DNA of 64,000 nt, taken from NCBI GenBank assembly GCA_023105745.1, contig JALGQZ010000018.1, forward strand, positions 15,943,773 to 16,007,772. Direction: 5' to 3'. Source of the DNA: Austropuccinia psidii. Lineage: Eukaryota > Basidiomycota > Pucciniomycetes > Pucciniales > Sphaerophragmiaceae. This document shows positions 12,376 to 23,128 of this stretch, one piece after another. Positions within the stretch are counted from its first letter, which is position 1. Each line of letters begins with the position of its first letter. A program made the translations under genes and the position numbers. The notes under the pieces are model-generated. The model saw only the letters and a program-made list of their open reading frames with translations. It had not been told where the DNA came from and did no database searches.

Positions 12376-13736
12376 ATGCCAGTTCAGCATAGCCCCCAAG
12401 CCAAAAATACTAGATCCCAAAGAATTCAAGGTGTTCTCACTCCTACAGCAAGGCTCCTCTTGACCGCACACCATCAGTTCATCAACTGAGTGCAAATTTG
12501 GACAGAGGACCACCAATGGAAGGAGCAGCACCCTCAAGAAGAGGTGGAATAAAATCTAGAAGATCAAGATCTTTCTCTGGACTTTTGGTTGGCTACCCTG
12601 GCATGTCTGAAGGTGCAAGAGCAAGACAAGGGGAAGTTGAAGATGAAGAGGGGGAAGAGTCTGTAGAAGAGGAAGATTCTGGGGAAACTGAAGTGGCAGA
12701 TTCCTTGGCAAATGCTCCAGAGGTGCCTCAGGGTTCTAATCTAGCCGTTTCCAGTAAACCTCTTGTCTCTCAAACTGATCCAAGTCTCCTCAAGATGATG
12801 GAGCAGATGACTCAATTCATGGGGCAACTCACTCAAGCAGTTTCTCCCAGGGACAATTCAAAAGCCCCTGCTTTCAAGACCCCATCCATGAAGGCACCTG
12901 ATTCTTTTGATGGTACTCGAGCTCATAAATTGAGAGGATTTATCCAATCCTTTCAATAAATCTTCCATAATGATCCAGCAAATTTCTTCTCTGACAGGAA
13001 GAAAGTTCTTTACTCAACTTCTTTTCTCACTGGTAGAGCTGGAAAGGGGATTGAACCCTATCTCTCAAATATTTCCAATGAAGACCCTTCCTACCTCCTC
13101 AAAAATTGGTCCTTATTTGAATCTCAATTATTCACTCTGTTTGGTGACCCCAATGAAGTCAGGAAAGCTGAACAAGAGTTGGACAATTTGAGGATGAAGG
13201 AGAGTGGTCATGTTTCCTTGTACATTGCAGATTTCAGAAGCTTAATGTCAAGAATTGGAGATTGGGGGGAAAGAGCTTATATCCATGTTTACAGAAGAGG
13301 ATTGGAATGAAGATTATTGGATCAGTTGGCTTCTCACCCTGGAACTTTTGATACTCTTCAAGATCTTATGGATTTCACTTTAGAATTAGATACAAGATTT
13401 CATGAGAGGAAAAAAGAAAAGGGTGGAAATCAAGAGAAGAAGCCTCCAGTCATTGGATACAATAAATCTAGGCCTCCTCAAAACTCATCTTCAAAGAGGC
13501 CTCACCAGAAGAAGAATAAGAAGGGCAAGCAAGTTCAATCTTCAAAGGACAAGCCCCATGCTGCTCTCCTCAATAAGGACAATAAATTAATCAGTTCTGA
13601 AAAGGAGAGGAGGATTAAAGAGGGGTTGTGTACTTATTGTGGTGGAAAGCACCCAATTGAAAAATGCTTCAAGAGAACTCAGAACAAGCCCGGGTCATCA
13701 TCAAGAGGCTTCCCTAGCAAGCAGGGAGAAGACTGA
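12376..13736 (+). pseudogene. Element C gag (nucleocapsid), broken
   Basis: The likely start is the ATG at 12376 (MPVQHSPQAKNTRSQR). A single-base loss near 12452 shifts the frame. From 12498 the frame runs to 13736 with stops at 12957 (TAA) and 13308 (TGA). Visible blocks are an acidic N-terminal region, SFDGTRAHKLRGFIQSF, the capsid core LFTLFGDPNEVRKAEQEL and YIADFRSLMSRIGDW, a basic segment, and the zinc knuckle CTYCGGKHPIEKC (CX2CX3HX4C, one residue shorter than the classical spacing). Pol follows in the +1 frame, so the intact family probably uses a frameshift. Confidence 0.88.
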
Positions 13737-14377
13737 GTGGAATAATGATGTGTTCAATGGTTCTCACTTATTTCCTTCAAGAGCACAATTGTGCACTCTG
13801 AATACTAGTGTCAAGAAATCTTTAAAATTTCTTATTTTCTCTTCTGTCTCTGATATTTTTTATAGTATTCTCATTGATTCTGGTGCTACAAACTCTTTTA
13901 TTGCAAAGAATTTTGTTCTCAAGTACTCATTGACTCTGTCAGAGCTCCCTGAAAAGATTCCTCTTTTCATTCTGGATTCTAATGAATCCCCTGCCTTGTT
14001 CATCACCCATTATACCAAGTGGGTAGTTGACTTGCCTTCCTTCCCAAGCTTTGAATGGGACTTCTTTATCATAGATTCACCCAAAGGAGAAGACCTGATA
14101 TTGGGCTACGATTTCCTTTACCATTTTAATCCCATTAGTGATTGCAAAAATGGATTGATCACCTATCATTCTAGTGGTATTATTCCTGCTACTAGTAATG
14201 ACTTAGCCACTGCTGTCAACAGTGTTGCTCTGGTTGGTGAACGTAAGACACCTTCCCTTCCTTCTTCTGTTCATATCCCTTCCATTATTCCCTCTCAGTT
14301 GTTACTTCCGTTAAGAGATGAAGTCTTCAAAGAGATAAAGGATGTTGGGGAAGATGTTGCCATATCTTCACTTCATC
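13737..14377 (+). pseudogene. Element C protease (start of pol), cut by a solo LTR
   Basis: Aspartic protease of the pol polyprotein, in the +1 frame relative to gag. The catalytic motif LIDSGATNSFIAK is at about 13875-13913 and the GEDLILGYDFL segment, conserved in retropepsins, at about 14090. The frame is open to 14377, where the solo LTR 14378-16440 enters. Excising that LTR and one TSD copy joins ISSLHL directly to FQGDMDL in frame, so the interruption is secondary. Confidence 0.88.
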
Positions 14378-16440
14378 TGTGAGCCTGTGAGGTATGTATG
14401 ACATACCCATAAGGCCACAAATGATTTTATAAACAGTTAATTTTGTCTTAAACAGACTTTTTAGTTGAATTTAAAATAAAAAATAATAAAAAATAAGTAT
14501 AACTTTTTTTGAATAAACAAAGTTATAAATATTATTTCATTTTTGGATTCTACACCAAAAATAACCTAGGGTACACCCATAGGGTGTTATACCCAAAACA
14601 TAAGGTTTATGCAAACTTACCAAAATTTTAGTTGAAATTGAGGTGTGGTGTATATTTACTGAATTGGCTAAGGATTTGCCATACAGAATGTAAATCCTGC
14701 GTGAGCTCAATTTAAAAGGGTTTAAGGCCATAGTATGGCTTTAAATAAATAAAAGGGCAAAATCCACGCAGAAAGGTGGGACAAAGGAAAAAGACCAAAT
14801 AGAGCTGGGGTACCCAGCTTTTTGGATCTGCAAGGATTCAATTAAGGTTGTCCACCTGTATTGGAGGATTTTAAACCTTATTTAAACTTTAAGATTAGAC
14901 TTTGATCCAACCTTAAGGTTTAAACTGGTTTTATCCCAATTTGGACAGGAATTTCAAGCTGCCAAAGGGTAAATCCCAATATGCAGGCTTGAAAGCAAGG
15001 TTTTAAGAACTTTCAGAGCTTATTTAAGCTTAAAAACCTTAAATAAGCTTAAAAATTTAAAGTTTCAAGCATTAAAACCTTATCAAAACTTAAGGTTTAG
15101 TGTGTTTTGCTATTTTAGGTGGAAAAATAGCAAAAACTTCGAAAAATTCATTCAAAATCCAATTCTTAATGAATTTGTTTGAAAATTTCACACAACTTAG
15201 AATTTAATATTATCAATATATAAATTAAATTTTAAGTATCTTTAATAAATAAATTTCCTGGGTAATTAGCCTGGAAATTTACTCTTTTAATTAAACTCAA
15301 AGAAATTTATGATTTCTTTAAAAATTAATTAAAAATTGAGTTTAAGAGATTTCTACTTGAAGCTCTATTTTTAAGTTGTTCATGTGATGAACTCTAATAT
15401 AAATAAGGTTATTTATATTAAAAACTTAAAATACTTAGTTTAAATGAGGATTAAAGTTACATGGAGTTAAGAATAACACTGGTAACTTTAAATTGGAAGT
15501 AAAAATAAGTTGCCTTAAGTTAAGAACTTTATTTTTAAGCATGGTTTTTCAGTTTTGACCTGAGCACGCCCTCTACATCCATTATGAATCATGAGAGCTG
15601 CTCTGAAGACATAAAAAGAGTCTTTTCATCACTGTTTTTGTCCATCATTCATTATCAATCCAATCATATTAGAAATTTAAACAGGTAAAGTTTTATTAAA
15701 TATAAAATCTTATTATTAAAAGTAATTCTTAAGTTATTTTTATTCTTTATTTATTAAAATTAAAGAGTTGAAGTCCTAGAATTGAGATTATTGTTGTAAT
15801 CACCAATAATATATTTTATTATATAAAATTTTCATTTTAAATATCTTTTAAAATCCACAAATTCCTCTCAAAAACTCTTTAATCATAATTTATATTATAA
15901 AAAGTTGTTTTATCTTTCAATTTATTGATTTTTGACGTGTTTTTAACTTATAATTATCATTTAATATTATAACTGTTGTTGTTTGACTTATTATATTAAA
16001 TAAATCTTATAAGTAAGTTTTCTCTAAAAATTCTATATTTTTTGTCTAGTATTAGTTTTTTTTATATATAGAATTATTTCTGCACAGTGTGTGTTTTGAT
16101 TCTTTTGTAAATAATATTTATATTATTTATAAGTGGTTAAATATTTATATTTTCCACGTGTAATTGTCTCATTAAGAGCTTTACACTTCTTATTGTTATA
16201 ACTGTCAGTGACTATAACAATAATAGAATAATTATAATTTATTATAATTATTATATTTTTTTTTATTATTATATTGTTATAATAATAATTAAACTTATTT
16301 TTTTTATATATAATTATTTTTAATAATTATATTTAAATTTGTGGTTGTAATATTTTATTATATTATGTTTTCTACTGAGGACAGTCATAGTACTCTTGAT
16401 ATTGTTACTATTATCAAGAGTTTCATAGACAAACCTTACA
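14378..16440 (+). repeat. Solo LTR of a B/G-like family inside C pol
   Basis: A 2,063-bp solitary LTR starting TGTGAGCCTGTGAGG and ending TTTCATAGACAAACCTTACA. It is flanked by 5-bp duplications tcatc (14373-14377 and 16441-16445). The U3 box ATACCCATAAGGCCACAA (14404 on) and the terminal motif match the B, E and G LTRs. A TATA-like CATAAAAAG lies near 15610. No internal element sequence is present, as expected after LTR-LTR recombination. Confidence 0.9.
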
Positions 16441-16445
16441 TCATC

Positions 16446-17990
16446 TCTTTCAAGGGGATATGGACCTTCCTCCCTTATCTTTTCATGCATTCCTGGAGGA
16501 GCAGTGGGATGAGGAGGAAGAGCCAGAAGAAATTGTAAATGTGTTAAAGGTAGTCCCTCCTGCTTATCACCAATATTTGGATGTATTCTCCAAGGTGAAA
16601 GCAGAGAAACTTCCTCCACATTGCGCCTGTGATCACCATATCAAATTGGAGGGTCTTCTACCTCCAATTGGTGTTATCTACTCATTATCAAATCAAGAGT
16701 CAGAAACACTGCGGGCCTACATCTCAGAGAATGTAGAGAAAGTTTTCATTAGACCAAGCTCCTCTTCAACAGGAGCACCTGTCCTCTTTGTCAAGAAAAA
16801 GGATGGAGGTCTTTGTTTGTGTGTTGACTACCGCAAACTCAATGCTGTCACTAGGAAGAACAGATACCCTGTCCCTCCTATGAACCAGCTCCTTACCATA
16901 TTCAATGCTTGCACTATCTTCTCCAAGATAGACTTGCGTGGTACATATAAACTTCTGAGAATCAAAGAGGGGGATGAGCACTTAACTGCCTTTAGAACCA
17001 AATATGGTAGTTATGAGTATTTGGTCATGCCATTTGGTTTGACCAATGCTCCTGCTTCTTTCCAGAATCTAGTAAATGATATATTTGCAGATTTCTTGGA
17101 TGTGTTTGTTGTGGTTTATTTAGATGATATTATGGTCTTTTCCAGTTCTGAGGAGGAACAAGTCAAACATGTGGCCTCTGTCCTCCAAAGACTGAGGGAC
17201 AATAATGTATTTGCCAAAGCCTCCAAGTGTGTATTCCATGCCTCAAGTGTGGAATACTTGGGCTATGTTGTTTCAAGTGATGGCCTCAAGATAAATTCTT
17301 CAAAAGTTCAGCAAATCCTCAATTGGCCTCAGCCCAAAAACATCAAAGCCCTTCAAACTTTTCTTGGCTTTGCCAATTTTTATTGTCATTTCATTAAAAA
17401 TTATTCTAAAAAAACGACTTCTCTCACTTCCCTCCTTAAAAAAGATTCTCCTTTCATCTTCAATGAGGAAGCTCTTAGTCAGTTTCAAGAACTGAAAGAA
17501 GCTTTCACCTCTGATCCTATCTTATCCCATTTCAATCCATCTCTACCTACTATTGTAGAGACTGATGCTTCTGATTATGCATTGGGAGCCATACTGACTC
17601 AGGAAAGCATCCCATTGCATTTGATAGTCGCAAGCTCTTACCAGCTGAACTCAACTATGAAATTCATGACAAGGAACTCCTTGGCATAGTTTGGGCTCTC
17701 AAGCGCTGGAGAGCATTTCTTCTTTCTCTTTCCAATTCTTTTGAGGTCTTGACAGACCACTCTTCCTTGCAGTATTTCATGTCTTCCAAAGTTCTTACTC
17801 GTCGTCAGGCCCGTTGGACTGAATTTCTCTCAGAATTTCATTTCAATATCACTTACCGCCCAGGCAGGCTGGCCACTTTACCAGATGCCTTGTCACTTTG
17901 GGAAGACGTGTACCCAGAGAGGGGGGTGGACTTGATCAGCAAGAATCCTCAAAATTTTCTTCAAGTACTTAAGCAAGTTGGAATTCAAGA
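16446..17990 (+). pseudogene. Element C reverse transcriptase and RNase H
   Basis: Continuation of pol after the solo LTR. RT shows GFIRPSSS-type entry (written here VFIRPSSSSTGAPVLFVKKK), DYRKLNAVTRKNRYPVPP, MPFGLTNAPASFQ and the catalytic VVYLDDIMVFS around 17100-17150. The connection FLGFANFY is followed by RNase H (IVETDASDYALGAILTQ). A small deletion with frameshift near 17600 moves the frame. RNase H resumes at about 17605 (HPIAFDSRKLLPAELNYE, then LTDHSSLQYFM) to PDALS near 17897. It is divergent from the RTs of B, E, G and A and is of chromovirus type. Confidence 0.9.
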
Positions 17991-19491
17991 GTCAAGATTC
18001 TTCTCAATCAAAGTGGAGATTTTCTCAGATTTAGTAGACAAGATCCAAAAAGAAGTATGGAAAGACAAAGACTATAAAGAAATACTCAAGCAACTAGCAA
18101 GAGGTGAATCAGTCCCAGATTATTCTCTTGAACCTCAAGCCAAGTTATTATTATTCAAGGATAGAGTGGTAATCCCAAGAAATGAAGAACTTCAACTCAA
18201 TATTCTTCAAAAGCATCATGACTCACCATTGGCTGGCCATCCTGGCCAGGAGAAGACCCTCAATCTCATCAAGAGGGATTTTTGTTGGGCTGGAATGAAT
18301 AAATTCATCAAGGACTATGTGTCCTCATGTCAGCAATGTTCAAGAAACAAGAACATTCATCACAAGAAGTTTGGATTACTCAAGCCTCTTTCAATTCCGT
18401 CTGGTCCTTGGAATTCATTATGAATGGACTTCATCACTCAATTGCCACTGTCAAAAAACTTTGATTAAATTTTAGTAGTTGTGGACAGATTCTCAAAAAT
18501 TGAAATCTTCATTCCAACTTATGGAACAATCACTGCTCTGGACTTAGCTCAGATCTTCATTAGTCATGTATTTTTCAAGCATGGCCTTCCAGTCAGTATC
18601 ATCAGTGATAGAGGATCCTTATTTGTTTCATCATTTTGGACTCAATTGTGTCAGCAGCTCAAGATATCAAGAGATCTTTCAACTGCCTTTCACCCTAAAA
18701 CAGATGGACATACAGAGAGGGTAAATCAGATACTAGAACAGTACCTTTGGATGTATGTCAGCTATCATCAAGATGACTGGTACACCTGGCTCCCTTTGGC
18801 TGAATTTGCCTAAAATAATGCAGAAAATTCATCAACCAAGCAATCACCTTTTTTCACCATTTATGGAAGAAATCCCAGCTTTGACTCAATCCATATTTCT
18901 CAAGACTCACCAGCTGGAAAGGTATCAACAAAACTCCAATCAGTACAGCAAGTTGTCAAAGAAGAATTAGAGTCAGCAATAAGGAGATTCAAGAAGTATG
19001 CAGATAGAAATAGAGCAATTCCACCTGATTTCCAACCTGGGGACAAAGTATGGCTAGCTTCCAAGAACATCAAGACAACAAGACCCACCAAGAAGTTATC
19101 AGAAAGATGGTTGGGACCTTTTGAAGTTGTGAAGAAGATTGGAAGGCATGCATATGACCTCAAGTTGCCTAAGCAATGGAACTCAGTTCACCCTGTCTTT
19201 CATGTGTCCTTATTAGAACCAGTAAAGAATTCAACTATCCCAAATCGACATCAATTGCCACCACCACCAATCCTAGTGGAGGAGCAAGAAGAATGGGAAG
19301 TGGCTCAGGTTCTGGACTCAAAACCCAAAAGAGGTAAATTATGGTATCTTGTAGAGTGGAAAGTATTCAGTGAAGACCCAGAAAGAACCACTTGGGAACC
19401 AGCTTCCAACCTTACCAACTCACCAGATCTTCTCAAGGATTTCCATTCATTGTATCCAGACAAGCCTGGTCCAAATACCTCAAGAGTTTGA
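17991..19491 (+). pseudogene. Element C integrase with C-terminal chromodomain
   Basis: The same frame as 17605 onward. HHCC zinc finger: HDSPLAGHPGQEKT and CQQC (18215-18340). The DDE core shows MDFITQLP, ISDRGSLFVSSFW and TDGHTERVNQ. A typical chromodomain closes the protein (VAQVLDSKPKRGKLWYLVEW, then TTWEPASNL), which targets such elements to modified chromatin. Three in-frame stops, at about 18421 (TGA), 18465 (TAA) and 18811 (TAA), inactivate it. The reading ends NTSRV with a stop at 19489-19491. Confidence 0.9.
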
Positions 19492-19916
19492 TTTGTGGTG
19501 CTTGGTGGGGAGAAGAAGTTATGAAAGTAAGTTCCTCTCCTGGCATGCACCGTTAAGGGGGTATTCTACCCATATGTTGTTGTAAGAATCACCTTGGCCA
19601 CTTTGTGAGCACTTGTTAATTCTTTGGACAGGTTCAGAAAGCATACAACACCAATACCCCCGATTTGGACCTTATCAAGATATGGCCAAATTTTCCTTTC
19701 TTTATAATTTCATTTATGCCAATCATCATAATTCAAGACAATCATTACTTCAAGTCATTTACAGCAATTCATTTCAGAAATCATTTATGGCAAATTATTA
19801 CAGATTTATGGTGCTTGGTGGGGAGTGGAAGTTATGAAAGTAAGCTCCATCTCCTGGTATGCATCCCGGAGGGTTCTACTTCTTGTAAAACATTCCCTTG
19901 GCCACTCTGTGAGCAT
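19492..19916 (+). repeat. Direct duplication downstream of C integrase
   Basis: Two related segments, 19492-19611 and 19804-19916, share GGTGCTTGGTGGGGAG, TTATGAAAGTAAG and CCTTGGCCACT. Both lie between the end of pol and the antisense gene. No coding frame is convincing in 19492-20209, which otherwise contains T-rich low-complexity sequence (20000-20100). Confidence 0.7.
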
Positions 19917-20209
19917 CAAATGCTTGGTTTTCATTTTTTAGACACTTCTTGGCCAGAATCAAGCAACTCACTACAAGAAGGACCAACCATCAGGATTTTT
20001 CTTTATTTCTTTCTTTACTCTCATTTTATCTTATTCTTTTATTTTTCTTTCTTTCTTTGCTTGTATAATTTTCTTTCTTTTATTTCTTTAAAGCAGAAGC
20101 ATCCCCTCCCAAATCATGTATTGGGAGGTACCATTATTTTTTTTCATTTTTTAGTACTTATAAGAGTGGGGATAGAAGTCAAACGAAACACAAACAAGGA
20201 AAAGGAAAA

Positions 20210-21488
20210 CTAGATATCTCTACCCAAATCATCAAAAGTTCTCTGGAAATCATTTATCAACTCATCTTTACACCAGGAAAATTTTGCAGCCATCTCTTCA
20301 GAAGCAGTACCTGGAACAGTCCTGTCATTGGCATACATAATCACCTCTCTGCTATTTCTATCAACCCTCCTGAATAATCTGGCCACAGCATGTTGACTTT
20401 AACTAGCAGCGTTGGGATCTTCTCTGGTAACCCGGATAGGCCAACGTTCTCTTCTTTGAAAAACTTGAGCGGCAGGAAACAGCAAAGGGGACAATCCATC
20501 TCTTCTTCTGCTGGAGCTGGCCACAGGTTGGAGTTGACGAGAGGTGGTTATGGGCGAGTTTCTGGACTGTTGAACTGGTGATGGCCTTACTGCTGGATTC
20601 AAGGAAGGCCTGGTGGTGTGGGAAGTAGCTGGTGAAGGAGGAGGAAGGGCTGTAGGAATGGAAGCAAGCATTGGTTGGAAGGTTCTTGGAGTGCTGGGAA
20701 TAACTTGGCTTTGGAATCTAGTGTTGGAAAGAGGTTGAGAAGAGGAATTGCTGGATGGATGACCAACTTCAACTTCTTCACCATCCAACTCATCACTTCC
20801 TTCAGCATCTGGATCTGTTGGGGAATCAACAATTCTTCTTAGTTTCTTCACTACCTTCACTACTCCATCAGTATTGGTCCTTGAGATGGGGATTTCTGAG
20901 CTGTAGTGTATGGGACTACCACCGATTGGAATGGGCCCTCCAACATTAGTCCACCTAGCCACATCCCTCTGCCTGGAACCAGTCACTACATTAAAATATC
21001 AGCACCAATTCAATCAAAATATGCAAATCACTCACATTGAGAAAATCCAGAGGTTGCATCAGCGGTAGGTTCCTCAAGAATGGGGAATTCCTGCCCATAA
21101 GGCCCATCCTTCCTGCTTCATAAGTGCCTCCTGACCTGGGACAAAGTTGATCTGGTACAACGGCATGGCTTCTTCCCACCAAAGCAAAGTGGCATTTTGA
21201 CGATTGAGGATTGTAATGTTGAAAGCAATCCTTACCCTTGGCCAAACATTCAGTACAGGCAGGATCAAGGACTTCAACTGCTCTGAACCCATAATATGTT
21301 CGTGAGGGATCAAAATGGCAAGAAGACGCCATGGAAGGGGAGGACAATTGACTGAAGACACCAGAACCACGAAGAACAGACGGTGGCGGTGCAGAAAGAG
21401 AAGATTCAGTGAGCTCAGTCAGTTTGGAACTCATAACTGAAGAATATGCAAGCAGAAGATTCAAGATGTCAGAACCGATCCACTCCAT
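20210..21488 (-). pseudogene. Antisense Zn2Cys6-type gene of element C (two exons, broken)
   Basis: A minus-strand gene inside C, opposite to gag-pol. Exon 1 (21488-21036) starts MEWIGSD; a second Met, MSSKLTE, is 18 codons on. It contains six cysteines spaced CX2CX6CX10CX2CX6C (CTECLAKGKDC, then SKC, then CF and KKPC across a frameshift near 21186), the spacing of fungal Gal4-type binuclear zinc clusters. A 50-nt intron follows. Exon 2 (20985-20210) encodes TGSRQRDVARWTNVGGP, a Ser/Pro-rich middle and a C-terminal block (VARLFRRVDRNSREVIMY, ending DDLGRDI). Besides the frameshift, stops sit at 21118-21120 and 20399-20401. I recall near-relatives annotated as hypothetical proteins in A. psidii. 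DNA binding is inferred from cysteine spacing only. Confidence 0.72.
20986..21035 (-). other. Spliceosomal intron in the antisense gene of C
   Basis: 50 nt, GTGAGT...TGTAG, with a branch-like GCTGAT before the acceptor. Splicing joins SGFSQ to LTGSRQ in frame (phase 1), while the unspliced sequence hits a stop at once. Because it lies on the antisense strand it would not be removed from the element's genomic RNA. Confidence 0.7.
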
Positions 21489-22347
21489 ATCAAGAAAAAG
21501 AATTTGACCTCAGGGAAATGGGGCCATAACTCAATTATGCCCCCCCTCAAAGCCTCTAAGGTGAATGTTCATACCCCTTTGGGGCTGAACTCATCACCCA
21601 GGGCCTCCCCTGCAACTTTGGGGAGGCCAGGATCTTGATGGTCCTGGACCCCATCAATGGGTCCAGGCCAAGTATGGTGAAAATTGGAATTGGGCCATTT
21701 CTGGGCCCAGGGGCCTCCAATAGCCCCCACGGACTGCTGCGTACGGCCCACGGACCGTAGGGCCCCAAAGATGTAAAATGGCCAATAATGGCCAAAAATC
21801 ATAAAAATGACCAAATTCACCAAAGCACCCAAAAAGGCCCAAAAGGCTATAAAAATCAAAATACATCAAGATTCATCAGGGTGGAGACCACAGCCCAAAA
21901 ACACTTTGGAGGGCTGTTTGAGGCCACTTCCATGGACATTGGGGACAAGACCCCTTGGAGGAAATGTTTCAAGATTTCATGGATTAAGCCTTGCCCAATG
22001 AGTACACTTCATATACTCATTGGGCATCATTTTTTGAGCACAAGAGCTCAGTGGCCCTTATTCTGGGATATATCCCAAGGCCACATCCCAAGGGCATGGT
22101 TGATTGAATCAGAAGAAGACAAAGGCATATTTCAAAGTGGAATAATTACTCAAACTGGGAAAAAAAGGGGGGAATCAATTGAATTTGACAGAGAAGAAGT
22201 GAAGAAGGATTTTCAGGATAATGGTCAAGAGGAAAAGAAAATTAAAAAGAAATTTTTTTGAAAAAAATGTGGGGATATTGAGATGCCACTCAACAGTGGC
22301 ACGGTATTATGGTGTTCAGGAGCCCGCCAGTTTCAAGAGGGGCATAC
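21489..22347. other. Non-coding 3' segment of element C with a hairpin
   Basis: Lies upstream of the antisense gene and before the 3' LTR. It contains a perfect 12-bp inverted repeat, GCCCAATGAGTA (21993-22004) with TACTCATTGGGC (22014-22025) and a 9-nt loop. A G-rich run (AAGAGGGG, 22335-22342) just before the LTR is the likely polypurine tract. ORFs here look spurious. It may hold the promoter of the antisense gene. Confidence 0.55.
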
Positions 22348-23108
22348 TTTAACAACCATCCATCAGGGGTAAGGGTATTCATTCTCACACCCACTCAAAC
22401 ACCTCAAATCAGCAAATCCAGTATCTGCATCAGCATTCAGTTTCAGCAATCTTCATTCTGAAACATGCATACAGCTTGGTACATCAATACAGCCTGTCAA
22501 TACCTGTACAGGTTGGATTAACCCAATACAGTTTCAATACACCAGTATGAAACTGTATGATCACTTAAATACACCACACCTCTTGTACAGGTTCTGTACA
22601 GCTGTACAGAACCTGTATTGGCCAGACTCAATTCAATCATCAATTATTCTCATGAAAATTCTTCCTCTGGATCAGGGCTGGTGATTCTCACATATACCAG
22701 CCCCTCTTTCTCCCCCCTGGGGACTTTTCCCCAGTTAATTAATTTAGTTTATTTATTATTTTATAATTATTCTTATCCTTATTTTGGGTATTATAATTAT
22801 TTAATTTTAAGTTAGTCTTTGCATTTCTTTCTTTGCCTGTACAGTATGAGTTGGGTGGCCATATCCTTATTAACCCTTCTCTTTCCATTCTGACAAGTTG
22901 AAACGGTGGACTTGGACTTGTTTGTGGTTGGCTCTTCTATTCCTTATTCTTATTTCTTTGTTGCTGCTATTCTCATATCTTTTATTATAGTAATTCATTC
23001 CTTACACTCTTAAGTGTATTCACTCTTTCCATATCCTTGAGCCCTCCATAAGTGAGTCCCGGTTTACTGATTGCCAGGCCCTCTTCACCTAGAAGAGCCC
23101 CTGTGACA
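22348..23108 (+). repeat. 3' LTR of element C
   Basis: 761 bp, aligned end to end with 10814-11574. The first bases are TTTAACAACC instead of TGTAACAACC, so the terminal TG has mutated. It ends CTGTGACA before the TSD tcata. Confidence 0.92.
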
Positions 23109-23128
23109 TCATATCTCAAAGGTTCACA

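Larger units (their letters stand above)
10814..23108 (+). mobile_element. Element C: full-length chromovirus-type Gypsy with antisense accessory gene
   Basis: A 12.3-kb insertion with two 761-bp LTRs and TSD tcata. The order is 5' LTR, GATT-rich leader, gag, protease, RT-RNase H, integrase, chromodomain, an antisense spliced gene, 3' LTR. A 2.06-kb foreign solo LTR interrupts pol. The two LTRs differ at about 20-25 positions by eye, so the insertion is not recent but is younger than its host LTR. All genes carry stops or frameshifts, so this copy is non-autonomous. Confidence 0.92.
3682..23128 (-). mobile_element. Element B: minus-strand Ty3/Gypsy, interrupted by element C
   Basis: Reads right to left: 5' LTR (23128-23114 continuing 10813-8888), PBS region, leader, gag, protease, RT and RNase H down to 3682, where element A was inserted. 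Integrase and the 3' LTR lie left of the window. Element C (10814-23108) sits only about 15 bp inside the outer end of the B LTR. Removing C and one TSD copy reconstitutes an LTR start matching the family (TGTGAACCTTTGAGA... then a conserved ATACCC box). B is itself inserted into the 3' LTR of element G; its right flank (23129 on) is G sequence. Confidence 0.85.

Noticed and set aside
21788..22261. 157-residue plus-strand ORF downstream of C pol
   Set aside because: Low-complexity, Lys-rich and without any recognisable motif; lies in the non-coding 3' part of C and overlaps the probable promoter of the antisense gene. Not supported as a gene.
10814..23108. Repeat-induced point mutation (RIP) as cause of decay
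   Set aside because: Stops and differences include indels and mixed substitutions; by eye there is no dominant CpA-to-TpA pattern. Only occasional CpG transitions are seen.
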